Below, piece after piece: positions 40,383-49,395 of a DNA stretch of 64,000 bases. Made by a program: the position numbers and the translations under genes. The stretch covers positions 1 through 64,000 of the forward strand of contig CAILYC010000040.1 of NCBI GenBank assembly GCA_903838355.1. Reading direction: 5' to 3'. Below the pieces are notes generated by a model, which was given only the letters and a program-made list of their open reading frames with translations, was not told the DNA's origin and ran no database searches. The stretch is from an uncultured Burkholderiales bacterium (lineage in GTDB: Bacteria > Pseudomonadota > Gammaproteobacteria > Burkholderiales > Burkholderiaceae_C). Numbering within the stretch: the first letter of the stretch is position 1; the number at the start of each line of letters is the position of its first letter.

Positions 40383-42485
40383 GTGAACACCCATACCGCA
40401 TTCTCTGCCTTGGCCCGCGCTCAAGCCCAGCCCAATCCTTTGCTCGACTTCGAGAGCCCAGCACGTTTTGATGAAGTCAAAGCCGAGCACCTCGAGCCCG
40501 CCATGGATGTTCTCATTGGACAAGCACAAGCAGCGCTCAAAGAAGTCTCCACGCCAGAGTTCAAAGCCGATTGGCACGCCATTGAGCTCAAGCTCGATGT
40601 CCCCGTTGAGCGCCTGAGTCGAGCTTGGGGTGTGATCAACCACTTGAATGCCGTCATGGACTCGGCCCCTTTTCGGCTGGCCTACAACCAAGTCTTGCCC
40701 AAGGTCACCGAGTTCTGGACACAGCTTGGATCCAACGACGACTTGTTTGCAAAATATGCCGGCGTGCAAGCTAGCCCTTTGCATGCTCACACACGCCAGG
40801 CCTTGAAGCTGGCCTTGCGCAACTTCATCCTTGGCGGCGCTCAACTCAAGGGCCAGGACAAAGTAGACTACGCTTTGCTGCAAGAACAATTGGCACAATT
40901 GACCCAAAAATTCAGTGAAAACGTGCTCGATGCGACCGATGCATGGTTTTATCTGGCCGACGTCACTGAACTCACGGGTCTGCCAGAGGACGTGATTCAG
41001 ACCGCGCGTGAATCGGCCCAAGCTCTGAGCCAAGAGGGTTATCGCTTGAGCTTAAAAATGCCTTGCTATCTGCCAGTCATGCAGTTTGCACAACATCAAG
41101 CCCTGCGCGAAAAGCTCTACCAAGCCTACCAAACCCGTGCATCCGATCAAGCCGAGACCAGTGCTTTGGTGTTTGACAACACCCTGGTGATGAAAGATAT
41201 TTTGCGTTCACGCCACAAGGAGGCTCGACTCCTGGGGTTTGGGCATTTTGCCGCCCTCTCGCTCGAGCCCAAAATGGCACAGTCGGCCGAGGAGGTCATT
41301 GATTTTTTGGCAACCCTGGCCAAACGTGCCAAGCCCCATGCCCTCAAAGACTTGCAGGACTTGAGGACTTTTGCAAAAGAGTTGGGTATTGAAGAGCCGC
41401 AGGCTTGGGACTGGACCTTCGTGGGAGAAAAGCTCAAGGAAGCACGCTACGCCTTCAGTGAACAAGAGGTCAAGGCCTACTTCCCGTTTGAGAGTGTTTT
41501 GAAGGGACTCTTTGAACTCATTCAAAAACTCTTTGGCGTGACCATCACGCAAGCACTCGCTCCCGTCTGGCATGAGGATGTCAGGTTTTACCACATCAGC
41601 CAAGGCGCGGACTTGATCGCACAGTTTTACCTTGACCCCTTTGCCCGCCAAAGCAAGCGCGGCGGAGCGTGGATGGACGATGCACAAAGCCGTTGGCTCA
41701 GACCCGATGGCGGCACTTTGCAAACCCCCATTGCCCACTTGGTGTGCAATTTTGCCAGTGCGACGAGCACCACACCCGCCACCCTCACCCATGACGACGT
41801 CATCACCTTGTTCCATGAGTTTGGGCATGGACTGCACCACATGCTCTCAAGAGTCGATGTGCGCGATGTCTCAGGTATCAATGGCGTGGAGTGGGATGCG
41901 GTTGAGTTGCCCAGTCAATGGATGGAGAACTTTTGTTGGGAGTGGTCGGTGGTGGAGCCCATGACGGCGCACGCCGTGACGGGGCAGCGCATGCCCAAGA
42001 GCTTGTTTGATCGACTCTTGCTAGCGCGCAATTTCCAATCTGGCCTACAAACCTTGCGGCAAGTCGAGTTCGCGCTCTTTGACATGCAACTCCACAGCCA
42101 AGCCCAGGCCGTTGAAGACGTGCAAGCCCTGCTCACGCGCATCAAGTCCGAGGTGAGTGTGATCCCCACCCCAAAATGGGTGAGAAGCGCACACAGCTTT
42201 AGCCATATTTTTAGCGGTGGTTATGCGGCAGGCTACTACAGCTACAAATGGGCCGAGGTGTTGAGTGCCGACGCCTATGCTGCGTTTGAGGAGACCATGA
42301 CACCCACGGGTGCCTTTGATGCGAAAACGGGCGAGCGGTTTTTGCAAGAAATCTTGCAAGTCGGCGGATCCCGCCCTGCGCTAGAGTCCTTCATTGCATT
42401 CAGGGGGCGAGCCCCTGAGATGGACGCGTTGCTCAGACACCAAGGCATGAGTGAGACGGTCAAGTCGACCTCCCCCCATGCTTGA
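40383..42485 (+). CDS. prlC: M3 family oligopeptidase A
   Basis: TLFHEFGHGLHHMLSRVDVRDVSGINGVEWDAVELPSQWMENFCWE zinc-metallopeptidase signature. Confidence 0.94.
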   Translation: MNTHTAFSALARAQAQPNPLLDFESPARFDEVKAEHLEPAMDVLIGQAQAALKEVSTPEFKADWHAIELKLDVPVERLSRAWGVINHLNAVMDSAPFRLAYNQVLPKVTEFWTQLGSNDDLFAKYAGVQASPLHAHTRQALKLALRNFILGGAQLKGQDKVDYALLQEQLAQLTQKFSENVLDATDAWFYLADVTELTGLPEDVIQTARESAQALSQEGYRLSLKMPCYLPVMQFAQHQALREKLYQAYQTRASDQAETSALVFDNTLVMKDILRSRHKEARLLGFGHFAALSLEPKMAQSAEEVIDFLATLAKRAKPHALKDLQDLRTFAKELGIEEPQAWDWTFVGEKLKEARYAFSEQEVKAYFPFESVLKGLFELIQKLFGVTITQALAPVWHEDVRFYHISQGADLIAQFYLDPFARQSKRGGAWMDDAQSRWLRPDGGTLQTPIAHLVCNFASATSTTPATLTHDDVITLFHEFGHGLHHMLSRVDVRDVSGINGVEWDAVELPSQWMENFCWEWSVVEPMTAHAVTGQRMPKSLFDRLLLARNFQSGLQTLRQVEFALFDMQLHSQAQAVEDVQALLTRIKSEVSVIPTPKWVRSAHSFSHIFSGGYAAGYYSYKWAEVLSADAYAAFEETMTPTGAFDAKTGERFLQEILQVGGSRPALESFIAFRGRAPEMDALLRHQGMSETVKSTSPHA

Positions 42486-42533
42486 TGCATTGGCCCAGCA
42501 AAAGAACCGGGTTCCAGTCCGTGGGTTCCCCGC

Positions 42534-44000
42534 TTACTTTGAAGTTGCAGGCGCGCTGGCGGCCAAGGGTGGATTATGGGGTGGAGGTGGAGGCGAAGGT
42601 GCAAGTACAGGTGCAGGTGCAGGGGCAGAAAAAGGATTGAGCCCAACAGCGCCGGGCGAGGATGGGCCTGCGACTGGCGCAGCAGGGGGCACGGGCGCAT
42701 CCGACAAAGTTTTAAGAAAAGCCACCACATCGCCAATTTCACTGGGGGTGAGCGCTGGGCCCTCCGAGGCCAACCGATTGAAAGGCGCGCGGTCGCTCAC
42801 AATGTTGGAGAGATAAGCATTGGGCAAATCATTGGGCACACCAGCGGGACCGTACCATCGCTTTGGATTGGCGTTGCGGGTGGCATAAAAGGAGACCACC
42901 TCGTTCAAATCGGTAAAGACGCCGTTGTGCATAAAATACTGCCGTTGTGCAACGTTTCGAAGCGAGGGCATGCGAAAAGTGCCACAAAACTGCTCGATCG
43001 TTACACCCACAGGAACATTGGAGCTCAGCGCCGGCTTGTTGCGCTTGGGCCCACAAAGCCCGAGATCAAAATTGGACGGGTTGGCGTTGGCAGGAATTTT
43101 GGGGTTTCTGGGTATGCCTGTCGCATACATTGCAAAGTCAGTGAATAAATTGTCACTGGGCTTAGAGGATTGCGGGTTCATCAAGTGACACGATGCGCAG
43201 TTGCCCTTGCTCGGGTTCATGAAAAGGTTCAGACCACTTTGTTCTGACGCACTGAGATTGACCTGCCCCTTTACAAACTGATCGTATTTGGAATTAAAGG
43301 CATTGAGTGCAGGGCTTTTTTCAAAGGTAGCAATGGCTTGTGCAATGGCTTGAAACGCCGTGTCGGTATTGTTAAAGACACCCAGGCCAAAGAGCGCGGT
43401 CATGTCTTTGGCGTAACTGGCCCTTTGTACTTTGGCCACCACTTGACTGGCATTGGCGTTGTTCATCTCTGCGCTGGATAAAAATGGGATCATCGCTTGG
43501 GCCACCAAGTTATCCGCGCGCCCATCCCAAAACAGCCCTCCTTTGGGATCCGTGTCTGTCCCCACCACCCTGAATGAAAAGCTGGGAACAAACGAGCTGT
43601 AGGCGTTTTGCATGGCATTGCGACTACCAAAGGAGTTGGGGGTACTGCCCAAGGGGACGCCCAGTCTTGAGCCATTGAGACTGGAAAAACCAGTCTGCGG
43701 GTTGTGGCAACTCACACAGGCAACGCCCGCAGGTTGCGAGAGATTTTTGTCATTGAAAATCTTTTGTCCCAAATTTTCCAGCGTGACCATAGGGGCGGCG
43801 GCTGTGCTGTTGGGAGGCGCTGGGGAAGGTGCTGTGATTTGCGCGTGCGCCGAATAGGTCCAGGCCATGAGGCCTGCGAGCGTCAAGGCCACGAGAAAGA
43901 CTTGCCGCCACATGTGCTTGAGGTGCTTGAGGTGCTTGAGGTCAATACCGTGTTGAGTTCCTATGGCGAGAGGACTCGCCGAATTCATACTGCTGTTCAT
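42534..44000 (-). CDS. Di-heme cytochrome c peroxidase / MauG-family protein
   Basis: Two CXXCH sites (GVACVSCHNPQTGF, GNCASCHLMNP); FRMPSLRNVAQRQYFMHNGVFTDLNEVVSFYATR. Pro/Ala-rich C-terminal tail. Confidence 0.88.
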   Translation of the reverse strand: MNSSMNSASPLAIGTQHGIDLKHLKHLKHMWRQVFLVALTLAGLMAWTYSAHAQITAPSPAPPNSTAAAPMVTLENLGQKIFNDKNLSQPAGVACVSCHNPQTGFSSLNGSRLGVPLGSTPNSFGSRNAMQNAYSSFVPSFSFRVVGTDTDPKGGLFWDGRADNLVAQAMIPFLSSAEMNNANASQVVAKVQRASYAKDMTALFGLGVFNNTDTAFQAIAQAIATFEKSPALNAFNSKYDQFVKGQVNLSASEQSGLNLFMNPSKGNCASCHLMNPQSSKPSDNLFTDFAMYATGIPRNPKIPANANPSNFDLGLCGPKRNKPALSSNVPVGVTIEQFCGTFRMPSLRNVAQRQYFMHNGVFTDLNEVVSFYATRNANPKRWYGPAGVPNDLPNAYLSNIVSDRAPFNRLASEGPALTPSEIGDVVAFLKTLSDAPVPPAAPVAGPSSPGAVGLNPFSAPAPAPVLAPSPPPPPHNPPLAASAPATSK

Positions 44001-44099
44001 GTGTCTCTCCTAAAAAGGGGTGGATGGTCATCATCCAAAAAATCCAGTTGCGAAGTTTCACGGGGGGTTGGGTTGGAGTTCCTGAGCGGCATGCACACT

Positions 44100-45632
44100 T
44101 CAATTGGGGGGTGGCGGCTGGAAATCACGAATCTGGTAGACCGAGTTGATCACTTGAAACTCAATGGTCAGGGGTGTTTTAAATTTCACCAAACTGGGCA
44201 AATCGTTGGGCGGCGGGGGCAGCACCGTGCCTGGCGTCAAGGTCATGGTGACTGGGCTGGCGTTGATGGAGAACGTGAGCGTGGACAAGTTTGCTGCGTA
44301 GCTCAGCAAATACCCAGACTGTTGGATCACCGATTGGGGCGGGGGTGTCAGGTTGCAGCTGACCGATTTCGCCACGATGGCGGAACCTGGGGCACCCATG
44401 TTGGCCAGGATGTTGATTTGCACGGGATTGGGCACGTTTTGTGCAGGACAGCTTTTGTCGATCACGCCTGGGGCATTGGTGCCCACCACCAAGACACCGC
44501 GCAAGTTGATCGTGGGCGGATTGGCGATCCAGGGTATGGCGCCCATCAATTGCACTTGCCCCACCACCTGGGCTTGAAGGGCTGGGGTGTTGCTGGGGGA
44601 GTTGACGCCCGTGACGGTCAGCACGCCATTGGTATTGAGCACATTGAGTTGGACCAGCTCGGAATTGGCTGGCATTTGTGCCGCCACAGCGGAAGGGACT
44701 TGAAGGTTCAGGCCCTGTGTTTGGATCTGCCCGTTTTGCACATTGCCAGCCGAAGTGGGGACACTGATCAAGAGGGTTTGACCATTGGCAGGGGCCGGAG
44801 TGGCATCGACCACTCGGGTGGCAAAAAACACATTGCCCGCGTTGTTTTGAGAAGCTTCGACCCAGGCTCTCACCAGACTGCCCGAGGTGATACTTTGTGG
44901 CACGGCATTGAGGGCATGAATTTGAGGCGGTCCGGCGTTTTGGTTGATCAGCAAATCATTGTTATTGCGACCCAGAACCATCCCACTGACCAGGTTATAA
45001 GTGGGTGCAACGCTCAGCAACTCAATCCTCGAGGCTTGCAGCACATAGGTGTTTTTAATGGTATCAAAAATCCAGATGCCATAAATCTGTACGTTCACAT
45101 TCGCTTTCAAGGCAGCCAAGTTGGCCAAGCCATTCAACACCGTGGCACTTCCTGAGGCGGTGCTTTGCGCCAACACTTGAACCCATTGGTTCATCACTTG
45201 GAAATAGCTCCCTTGCAAGCTCGCGTTGATGGGGCCACGCAACATTGGCGTGATGTTGATGACACTGGCCACGCCCGATTGTGACTGGGTGATCTTCACG
45301 CGTTGCCCCAATTGGGTTTGAGTCGTCGTGAAGGCCCCCGTTTCGTCATCGGTTTGGCTCACCGCTTGGCTGTCGTCATACTCGACACCGTCAACAATCA
45401 CACTGCCAAAACCCGCAATCAAACCTTCCACCAGACCCGTACCGCCACTGCCCACCCCACCGGGCGAGATGAGGCTGGCCACCACGGCAGTGCCGCCACC
45501 GCCTCCGCAAGAAAGCAAAGACGACAGCAACACCAGCAACCCCAAGCGCGAGATCCAAGTTTTGGGGGAGACGCCGCGGTGGCTCCCCATGACCATGGGC
45601 CGAAGCAGCAGAGAGACGAAAAAAAGACTCAT
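44100..45632 (-). CDS. DUF5666-like lipoprotein
   Basis: LSSLLSCGGGGG lipobox; repeated short beta-domain patterns (AGFGSVIVDGVEYDDS..., VSGMVLG..., VRAWVEAS...) typical of DUF5666. Confidence 0.75.
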   Translation of the reverse strand: MSLFFVSLLLRPMVMGSHRGVSPKTWISRLGLLVLLSSLLSCGGGGGTAVVASLISPGGVGSGGTGLVEGLIAGFGSVIVDGVEYDDSQAVSQTDDETGAFTTTQTQLGQRVKITQSQSGVASVINITPMLRGPINASLQGSYFQVMNQWVQVLAQSTASGSATVLNGLANLAALKANVNVQIYGIWIFDTIKNTYVLQASRIELLSVAPTYNLVSGMVLGRNNNDLLINQNAGPPQIHALNAVPQSITSGSLVRAWVEASQNNAGNVFFATRVVDATPAPANGQTLLISVPTSAGNVQNGQIQTQGLNLQVPSAVAAQMPANSELVQLNVLNTNGVLTVTGVNSPSNTPALQAQVVGQVQLMGAIPWIANPPTINLRGVLVVGTNAPGVIDKSCPAQNVPNPVQINILANMGAPGSAIVAKSVSCNLTPPPQSVIQQSGYLLSYAANLSTLTFSINASPVTMTLTPGTVLPPPPNDLPSLVKFKTPLTIEFQVINSVYQIRDFQPPPPN

Positions 45633-46489
45633 GACTTGGCATCCATGCCGGGTGAGAGAAGTGCGGCCTGTCCATCAGGGTCTGCTGCAAAGGTAAAAAG
45701 TCCCAGTCTGAATCGATAAGGCGCATCACACCCTTCATCGTCCTTCACCATTTGGGTTGCGGCTTGCACTATTTGCTTGAGAGCCTGGGCCCAGAGCTCA
45801 CGCGCCATGGCGTTCAAACGCTCAATCGACTCGGCACTCAAGCCATCGGCAAACACACTTTGCTCCAAAAACTTGCTCCTCTCGGGGTTCAAGAGATTGT
45901 GGATACCGGCCGAGAGGTGATCGGCCACACTGACCGCCAGCATTTGACTCGCCTCTTTGTTTTGCGCGTCAGGGCTAAAACTCTCTTTTAGTAAGCGCAC
46001 TTGGGGCCCCAGATCTTTGGCCACACCCAAGCGGCACATCTCCATGAGGACCGACCTCGGGTGAAAATCTTTCGACACCGATTGCGCCAACTGCTCAAAA
46101 GAAGGCTCTGCACCTGAATAAGCAATCGTGTCCTCAAGGCCCAGGCTCAACCACCGGGTGACCACTTGACTCGCCGCGCTGGGCTTGCCCCAGTGCTCGC
46201 GCTGCTGTTGTAACTGCAAGGCATCCATGTTCAATTCTTCGCGGTAGGTTCTGACCTCTTTGCGGTGCAGCCCAGAGAGCAAACTGACCGCCGAGTCGGA
46301 CGTTTTGCGCTCCAAGCGCTCGAGCTCCATCATGGCCATTTTCCAAAACAAAGGTTTCAAGGCCGTTGCAAACTCGGTGTAGCCAATCCCAGTACGGCTC
46401 ATCCACAACACCAAAGGCTGAACAACGGCCAGCATCTCGTCCAAAGAGGATGAGTTCGCGGGCTCGTTTGGGGCTTCAAAATTCGTCAT
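45629..46489 (-). CDS. DUF6502 family protein (possible winged-helix-type regulator)
   Basis: LDEMLAVVQPLVLWMSRTGIGYTEFATALKPLFWKMAMMELERLERKTSDSAVSLLSGLHRKEVRTYREELN. Start at MTNFEAP. ATGA overlap with the DUF5666 start. Confidence 0.75.
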   Translation of the reverse strand: MTNFEAPNEPANSSSLDEMLAVVQPLVLWMSRTGIGYTEFATALKPLFWKMAMMELERLERKTSDSAVSLLSGLHRKEVRTYREELNMDALQLQQQREHWGKPSAASQVVTRWLSLGLEDTIAYSGAEPSFEQLAQSVSKDFHPRSVLMEMCRLGVAKDLGPQVRLLKESFSPDAQNKEASQMLAVSVADHLSAGIHNLLNPERSKFLEQSVFADGLSAESIERLNAMARELWAQALKQIVQAATQMVKDDEGCDAPYRFRLGLFTFAADPDGQAALLSPGMDAKS

Positions 46490-46500
46490 GATTTTATTGT

Positions 46501-46517
46501 ATGGGAAATTTACCCAT
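46501..46517. promoter_or_regulatory. 17-bp palindromic putative operator, site A
   Basis: ATGGGAAATTTACCCAT, 11 bp upstream of the DUF6502 ATG. Confidence 0.6.
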
Positions 46518-46654
46518 TTAAAAAGTATTTTCGTTTTTGAAATAAAGCACGCCATTTGAAGCGCGTCAAGCTCAGAAAATCGTTCAATAGACCACAAAAT
46601 TGCGAAATAAGAATTCTTTAGAACTCAATTTTTCTAAAATAACCCTGGTTATAG

Positions 46655-46671
46655 GTGGGAATTTTTCCCAT
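46655..46671. promoter_or_regulatory. 17-bp palindromic putative operator, site B
   Basis: GTGGGAATTTTTCCCAT, same TGGG-N7-CCCA geometry. Confidence 0.6.
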
Positions 46672-46681
46672 TTATTTTAAT

Positions 46682-46698
46682 ATGGGATATTTTCCCAT
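46682..46698. promoter_or_regulatory. 17-bp palindromic putative operator, site C
   Basis: ATGGGATATTTTCCCAT, followed by a half-site ATGGG at 46704. Confidence 0.6.
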
Positions 46699-46815
46699 AT
46701 AGTATGGGTGTCACTTTTGAAAGTTCTGTTGCCACTTTCACGGGGGTTTAAGCCGGCAGCAGAACTTCCAAGTGACGATCAACGGTCAAACAACAGTCCA
46801 TTTGGAGAAAAAACC

Positions 46816-48378
46816 ATGAGCAATGATTTGAGCACCAGCGCCGGCGGCGTCCTTCCCATCACACTCGACACCACCCACACCTTCATCACCATTTTTGGCT
46901 CGAGTGCGGCCCAATCCATCACCGTCAATGGCCACACTTGGGTGGCCGACCCCACCACCCACCTCTACCAAACCACCACCGATTTGGCGGCCGAGTGGCA
47001 GACCTGCTATCTGGCCATGCAAAACGGACAAGGTGCTAGCCTCAACGATATCCAGCGCCTGGAAGGCAACGCCCAAGCCGTCTTTGACAACACGGCCCTC
47101 AGCAAACTGAGCACGAGCCAGTTGAGCACCGATCGGCAAGACACTCAACGCGAATTGGATGCCATCTTTGCGAGCATGGTCGGCTCGAATGTGAGCTTGA
47201 ATGCGCCCATGACCAAAACACAGTACTTGAGCGTGGAGAACTCGCTTCAATCCAATGACAGCTTGTCAGAGTTGGCCATGCAAGGACACGGTTTGGACGG
47301 CACAGGGCTCGCGCGCTACGCCGGCTACTCCAAAGATTTCCAAAACAATGGCGACAAGACCATCCTTTTTATCGGAGGCGGACTCAACAACAACACCAAC
47401 GCCGTTGCCAACTTTTTCGATGACAACATTCTTTCCAACATGCCGTTTGCCGTGGTTGAGCACAACGGCACGGCCACCCAACTCAATGAAAATGCCAATG
47501 CTGAGAACACCTTGACACAGGCGGTGAGCGCATTGGACGACAGCATGTTTTACCGAACCTATTCTGCCAGCGACTTTGCGAGCACGGCATCCTCCACCCA
47601 CGTCAATTTCATCTCTCCCGCCTTGACCTTTCTGAACGCCCAAACCACCACCGCGCCCAAGGGCTCCATCGTCACGCTTGAGGGCTATGTGGTTTCAGGC
47701 ACCATCACCACCAACACCCACACCTGGCAGGCCAATGCCTCGGGGACTTTTGAAACCAGCGCAGACTTGGCAACCGAATGGAGCAATGCCTATCAAGACT
47801 TGATCAACAACGGCGGGACAAGCTTAACGCCTGAGTTGCGCTTGGAAGCCAATGCCCAATCGGTGCTGCTCAACACAGGACTGGCCAAAGCCAGCGCCAC
47901 CCTACAAACAGCATACCGGGTGGATTTGCAACGTCAATTTGATGCGCAATTTGCCGCGATGACACTGGCCAGCGTTGACCCCAATGCGCCCTTAACGCTC
48001 CAGACTTACTTGAGCATTGAACACACTTTGCAAAGCAACCCGCAACTCGAAGAACTGGCCATCCAAGGTCACGGCCTCAATGACACAACTTTCACACAAT
48101 ACAAAGGCTACACCGATCAAATTCAAAATCGGATCGACAACAAAACCTTGTATGTAGGTCCGGGGCTGGATCACAACGAGGCGGCCATTCCAAATTTGGT
48201 CGACGATGTCATCCTCTCTCACATGCCCTTCGCGGTGGTGGTCAAAAATGGACAACTCAAACAACTCAACCAAAATGGCAACATCGAGTCTTTGGCCACC
48301 GACGCGGTCACCGCTTTGAATGCGACGATGCACACCACGGCTTTGCAGCCACAAGACTTCTCACTCACCAAGGCTTGA
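46816..48378 (+). CDS. Protein of unknown function with two internal ~230-260-aa repeats
   Basis: Module 1 (…HTWVADPTTHLYQTTTDLAAEWQTCYLAMQNGQGASLNDIQRLEGNAQAVF…LAMQGHGLDGTGLARYAGYSKDFQNN…) is mirrored by module 2 (…HTWQANASGTFETSADLATEWSNAYQDLINNGGTSLTPELRLEANAQSVL…LAIQGHGLNDTTFTQYKGYTDQIQNR…). Confidence 0.8.
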   Translation: MSNDLSTSAGGVLPITLDTTHTFITIFGSSAAQSITVNGHTWVADPTTHLYQTTTDLAAEWQTCYLAMQNGQGASLNDIQRLEGNAQAVFDNTALSKLSTSQLSTDRQDTQRELDAIFASMVGSNVSLNAPMTKTQYLSVENSLQSNDSLSELAMQGHGLDGTGLARYAGYSKDFQNNGDKTILFIGGGLNNNTNAVANFFDDNILSNMPFAVVEHNGTATQLNENANAENTLTQAVSALDDSMFYRTYSASDFASTASSTHVNFISPALTFLNAQTTTAPKGSIVTLEGYVVSGTITTNTHTWQANASGTFETSADLATEWSNAYQDLINNGGTSLTPELRLEANAQSVLLNTGLAKASATLQTAYRVDLQRQFDAQFAAMTLASVDPNAPLTLQTYLSIEHTLQSNPQLEELAIQGHGLNDTTFTQYKGYTDQIQNRIDNKTLYVGPGLDHNEAAIPNLVDDVILSHMPFAVVVKNGQLKQLNQNGNIESLATDAVTALNATMHTTALQPQDFSLTKA

Positions 48379-48450
48379 TGCCCAAGCCCCAAACAGAGGT
48401 TCACTGCACCATGCAAAATGCAGCTGACATGAATTCTGCTTTGGGGCTGC

Positions 48451-48546
48451 GAGGCTGCGAGGCTGCGAGGCTGCGAGGATGCGAGGATGCGAGGATGCGA
48501 GGATGTGTGGATGTGTGGATGTGTGGATGTGTGGATGCGTGGATGC
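48451..48546. repeat. 8-bp tandem repeat array (12 units) with block-wise variants
   Basis: gaggctgc x3, gaggatgc x3, gaggatgt x1, gtggatgt x3, gtggatgc x2, with degenerate flanking units. Confidence 0.95.
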
Positions 48547-48589
48547 GTGGACTTATGGAAGCGCAGCAACAACTCCGTGCAAAAACGCT

Positions 48590-49270
48590 CTAGAAATAAA
48601 AGGTCTTCACCCCATGCGCCGTGCCCAAGAGGCAGACGTTGGCCTTTTGGTGCGCAAACACACCGACCGTTACCACCCCAGGCCACTGGCTCACCAAGGA
48701 CTCAAAGGCCAAGGGATCTTGGATCTGCAAACCCCTCACATCCAATAGATGCTGCGCATTGTCCGTCACCCAAGGCTTGCCCTCTTTCATCCGAAGGCTG
48801 GCTTTTACCCCCGAACCCAGTGACTCAAAACATTGGATCAACCTGGCAGCGGCCATAGGGATCACTTCAACCGGCAAAGGAAAGGCCCCCAAGGTCTGTA
48901 CCCATTTGGATTCATCGGCAATGCAAATGAACTGTTTCGATTGGGCCGCGACAATCTTCTCTCGGGTGAGCGCAGCACCTCCTCCTTTGATCATGTAGCC
49001 GTGCGACTCGATCTCATCGGCACCGTCCACATACACATCAAGCTCGGCCACCTCATGGCTGGCAAACACAGGAATGCCCAACTGCTTGAGTCGAGCACTC
49101 GACGCTTCTGAGCTCGACACGGTGCCCGCAACCTTGAGGCCGGACGCGGCCAGGGCATCGATGAAAAAATTCACAGTCGAACCCGTGCCCACCCCAAGCC
49201 AGGCACCGGGGCCAATCAGGGACAATGCCGCTTGCGCGACCTGCGCTTTGAGCGAGTCTTGAGGTGACAT
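48590..49270 (-). CDS. rpiA: Ribose-5-phosphate isomerase A
   Basis: GAWLGVGTGSTVNFFIDAL, DVYVDGADEIESHGYMIKGGGAALTREKIVA. Confidence 0.95.
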   Translation of the reverse strand: MSPQDSLKAQVAQAALSLIGPGAWLGVGTGSTVNFFIDALAASGLKVAGTVSSSEASSARLKQLGIPVFASHEVAELDVYVDGADEIESHGYMIKGGGAALTREKIVAAQSKQFICIADESKWVQTLGAFPLPVEVIPMAAARLIQCFESLGSGVKASLRMKEGKPWVTDNAQHLLDVRGLQIQDPLAFESLVSQWPGVVTVGVFAHQKANVCLLGTAHGVKTFYF

Positions 49271-49395
49271 GGAGTTCACGTGATATTCTCCCGATCTCTG
49301 AAACAATAGAAGTCATCCTGCGCAATGTGTGCGTTTGAGAAGGATTGACCCCTCACCCACCATTTTGTGCTCTTAAAAAAAAGAAGTTTACCCCC

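Noticed and set aside
43704-45155. 483-aa plus-strand ORF
   Set aside because: Antisense to the peroxidase 5' end and the DUF5666 lipoprotein; His/Gly-rich, no domain resemblance; sense genes have clear signal peptides and motifs.
48375-48858. Cys/Gly/Met-rich and His-rich ORFs through the 8-bp array (RGCEDARMCGCVDVW..., HTSTHPHIHTSSHP...)
   Set aside because: Open in all frames because the 8-bp unit lacks stop codons; no start signals or families. Treated as a non-coding repeat.
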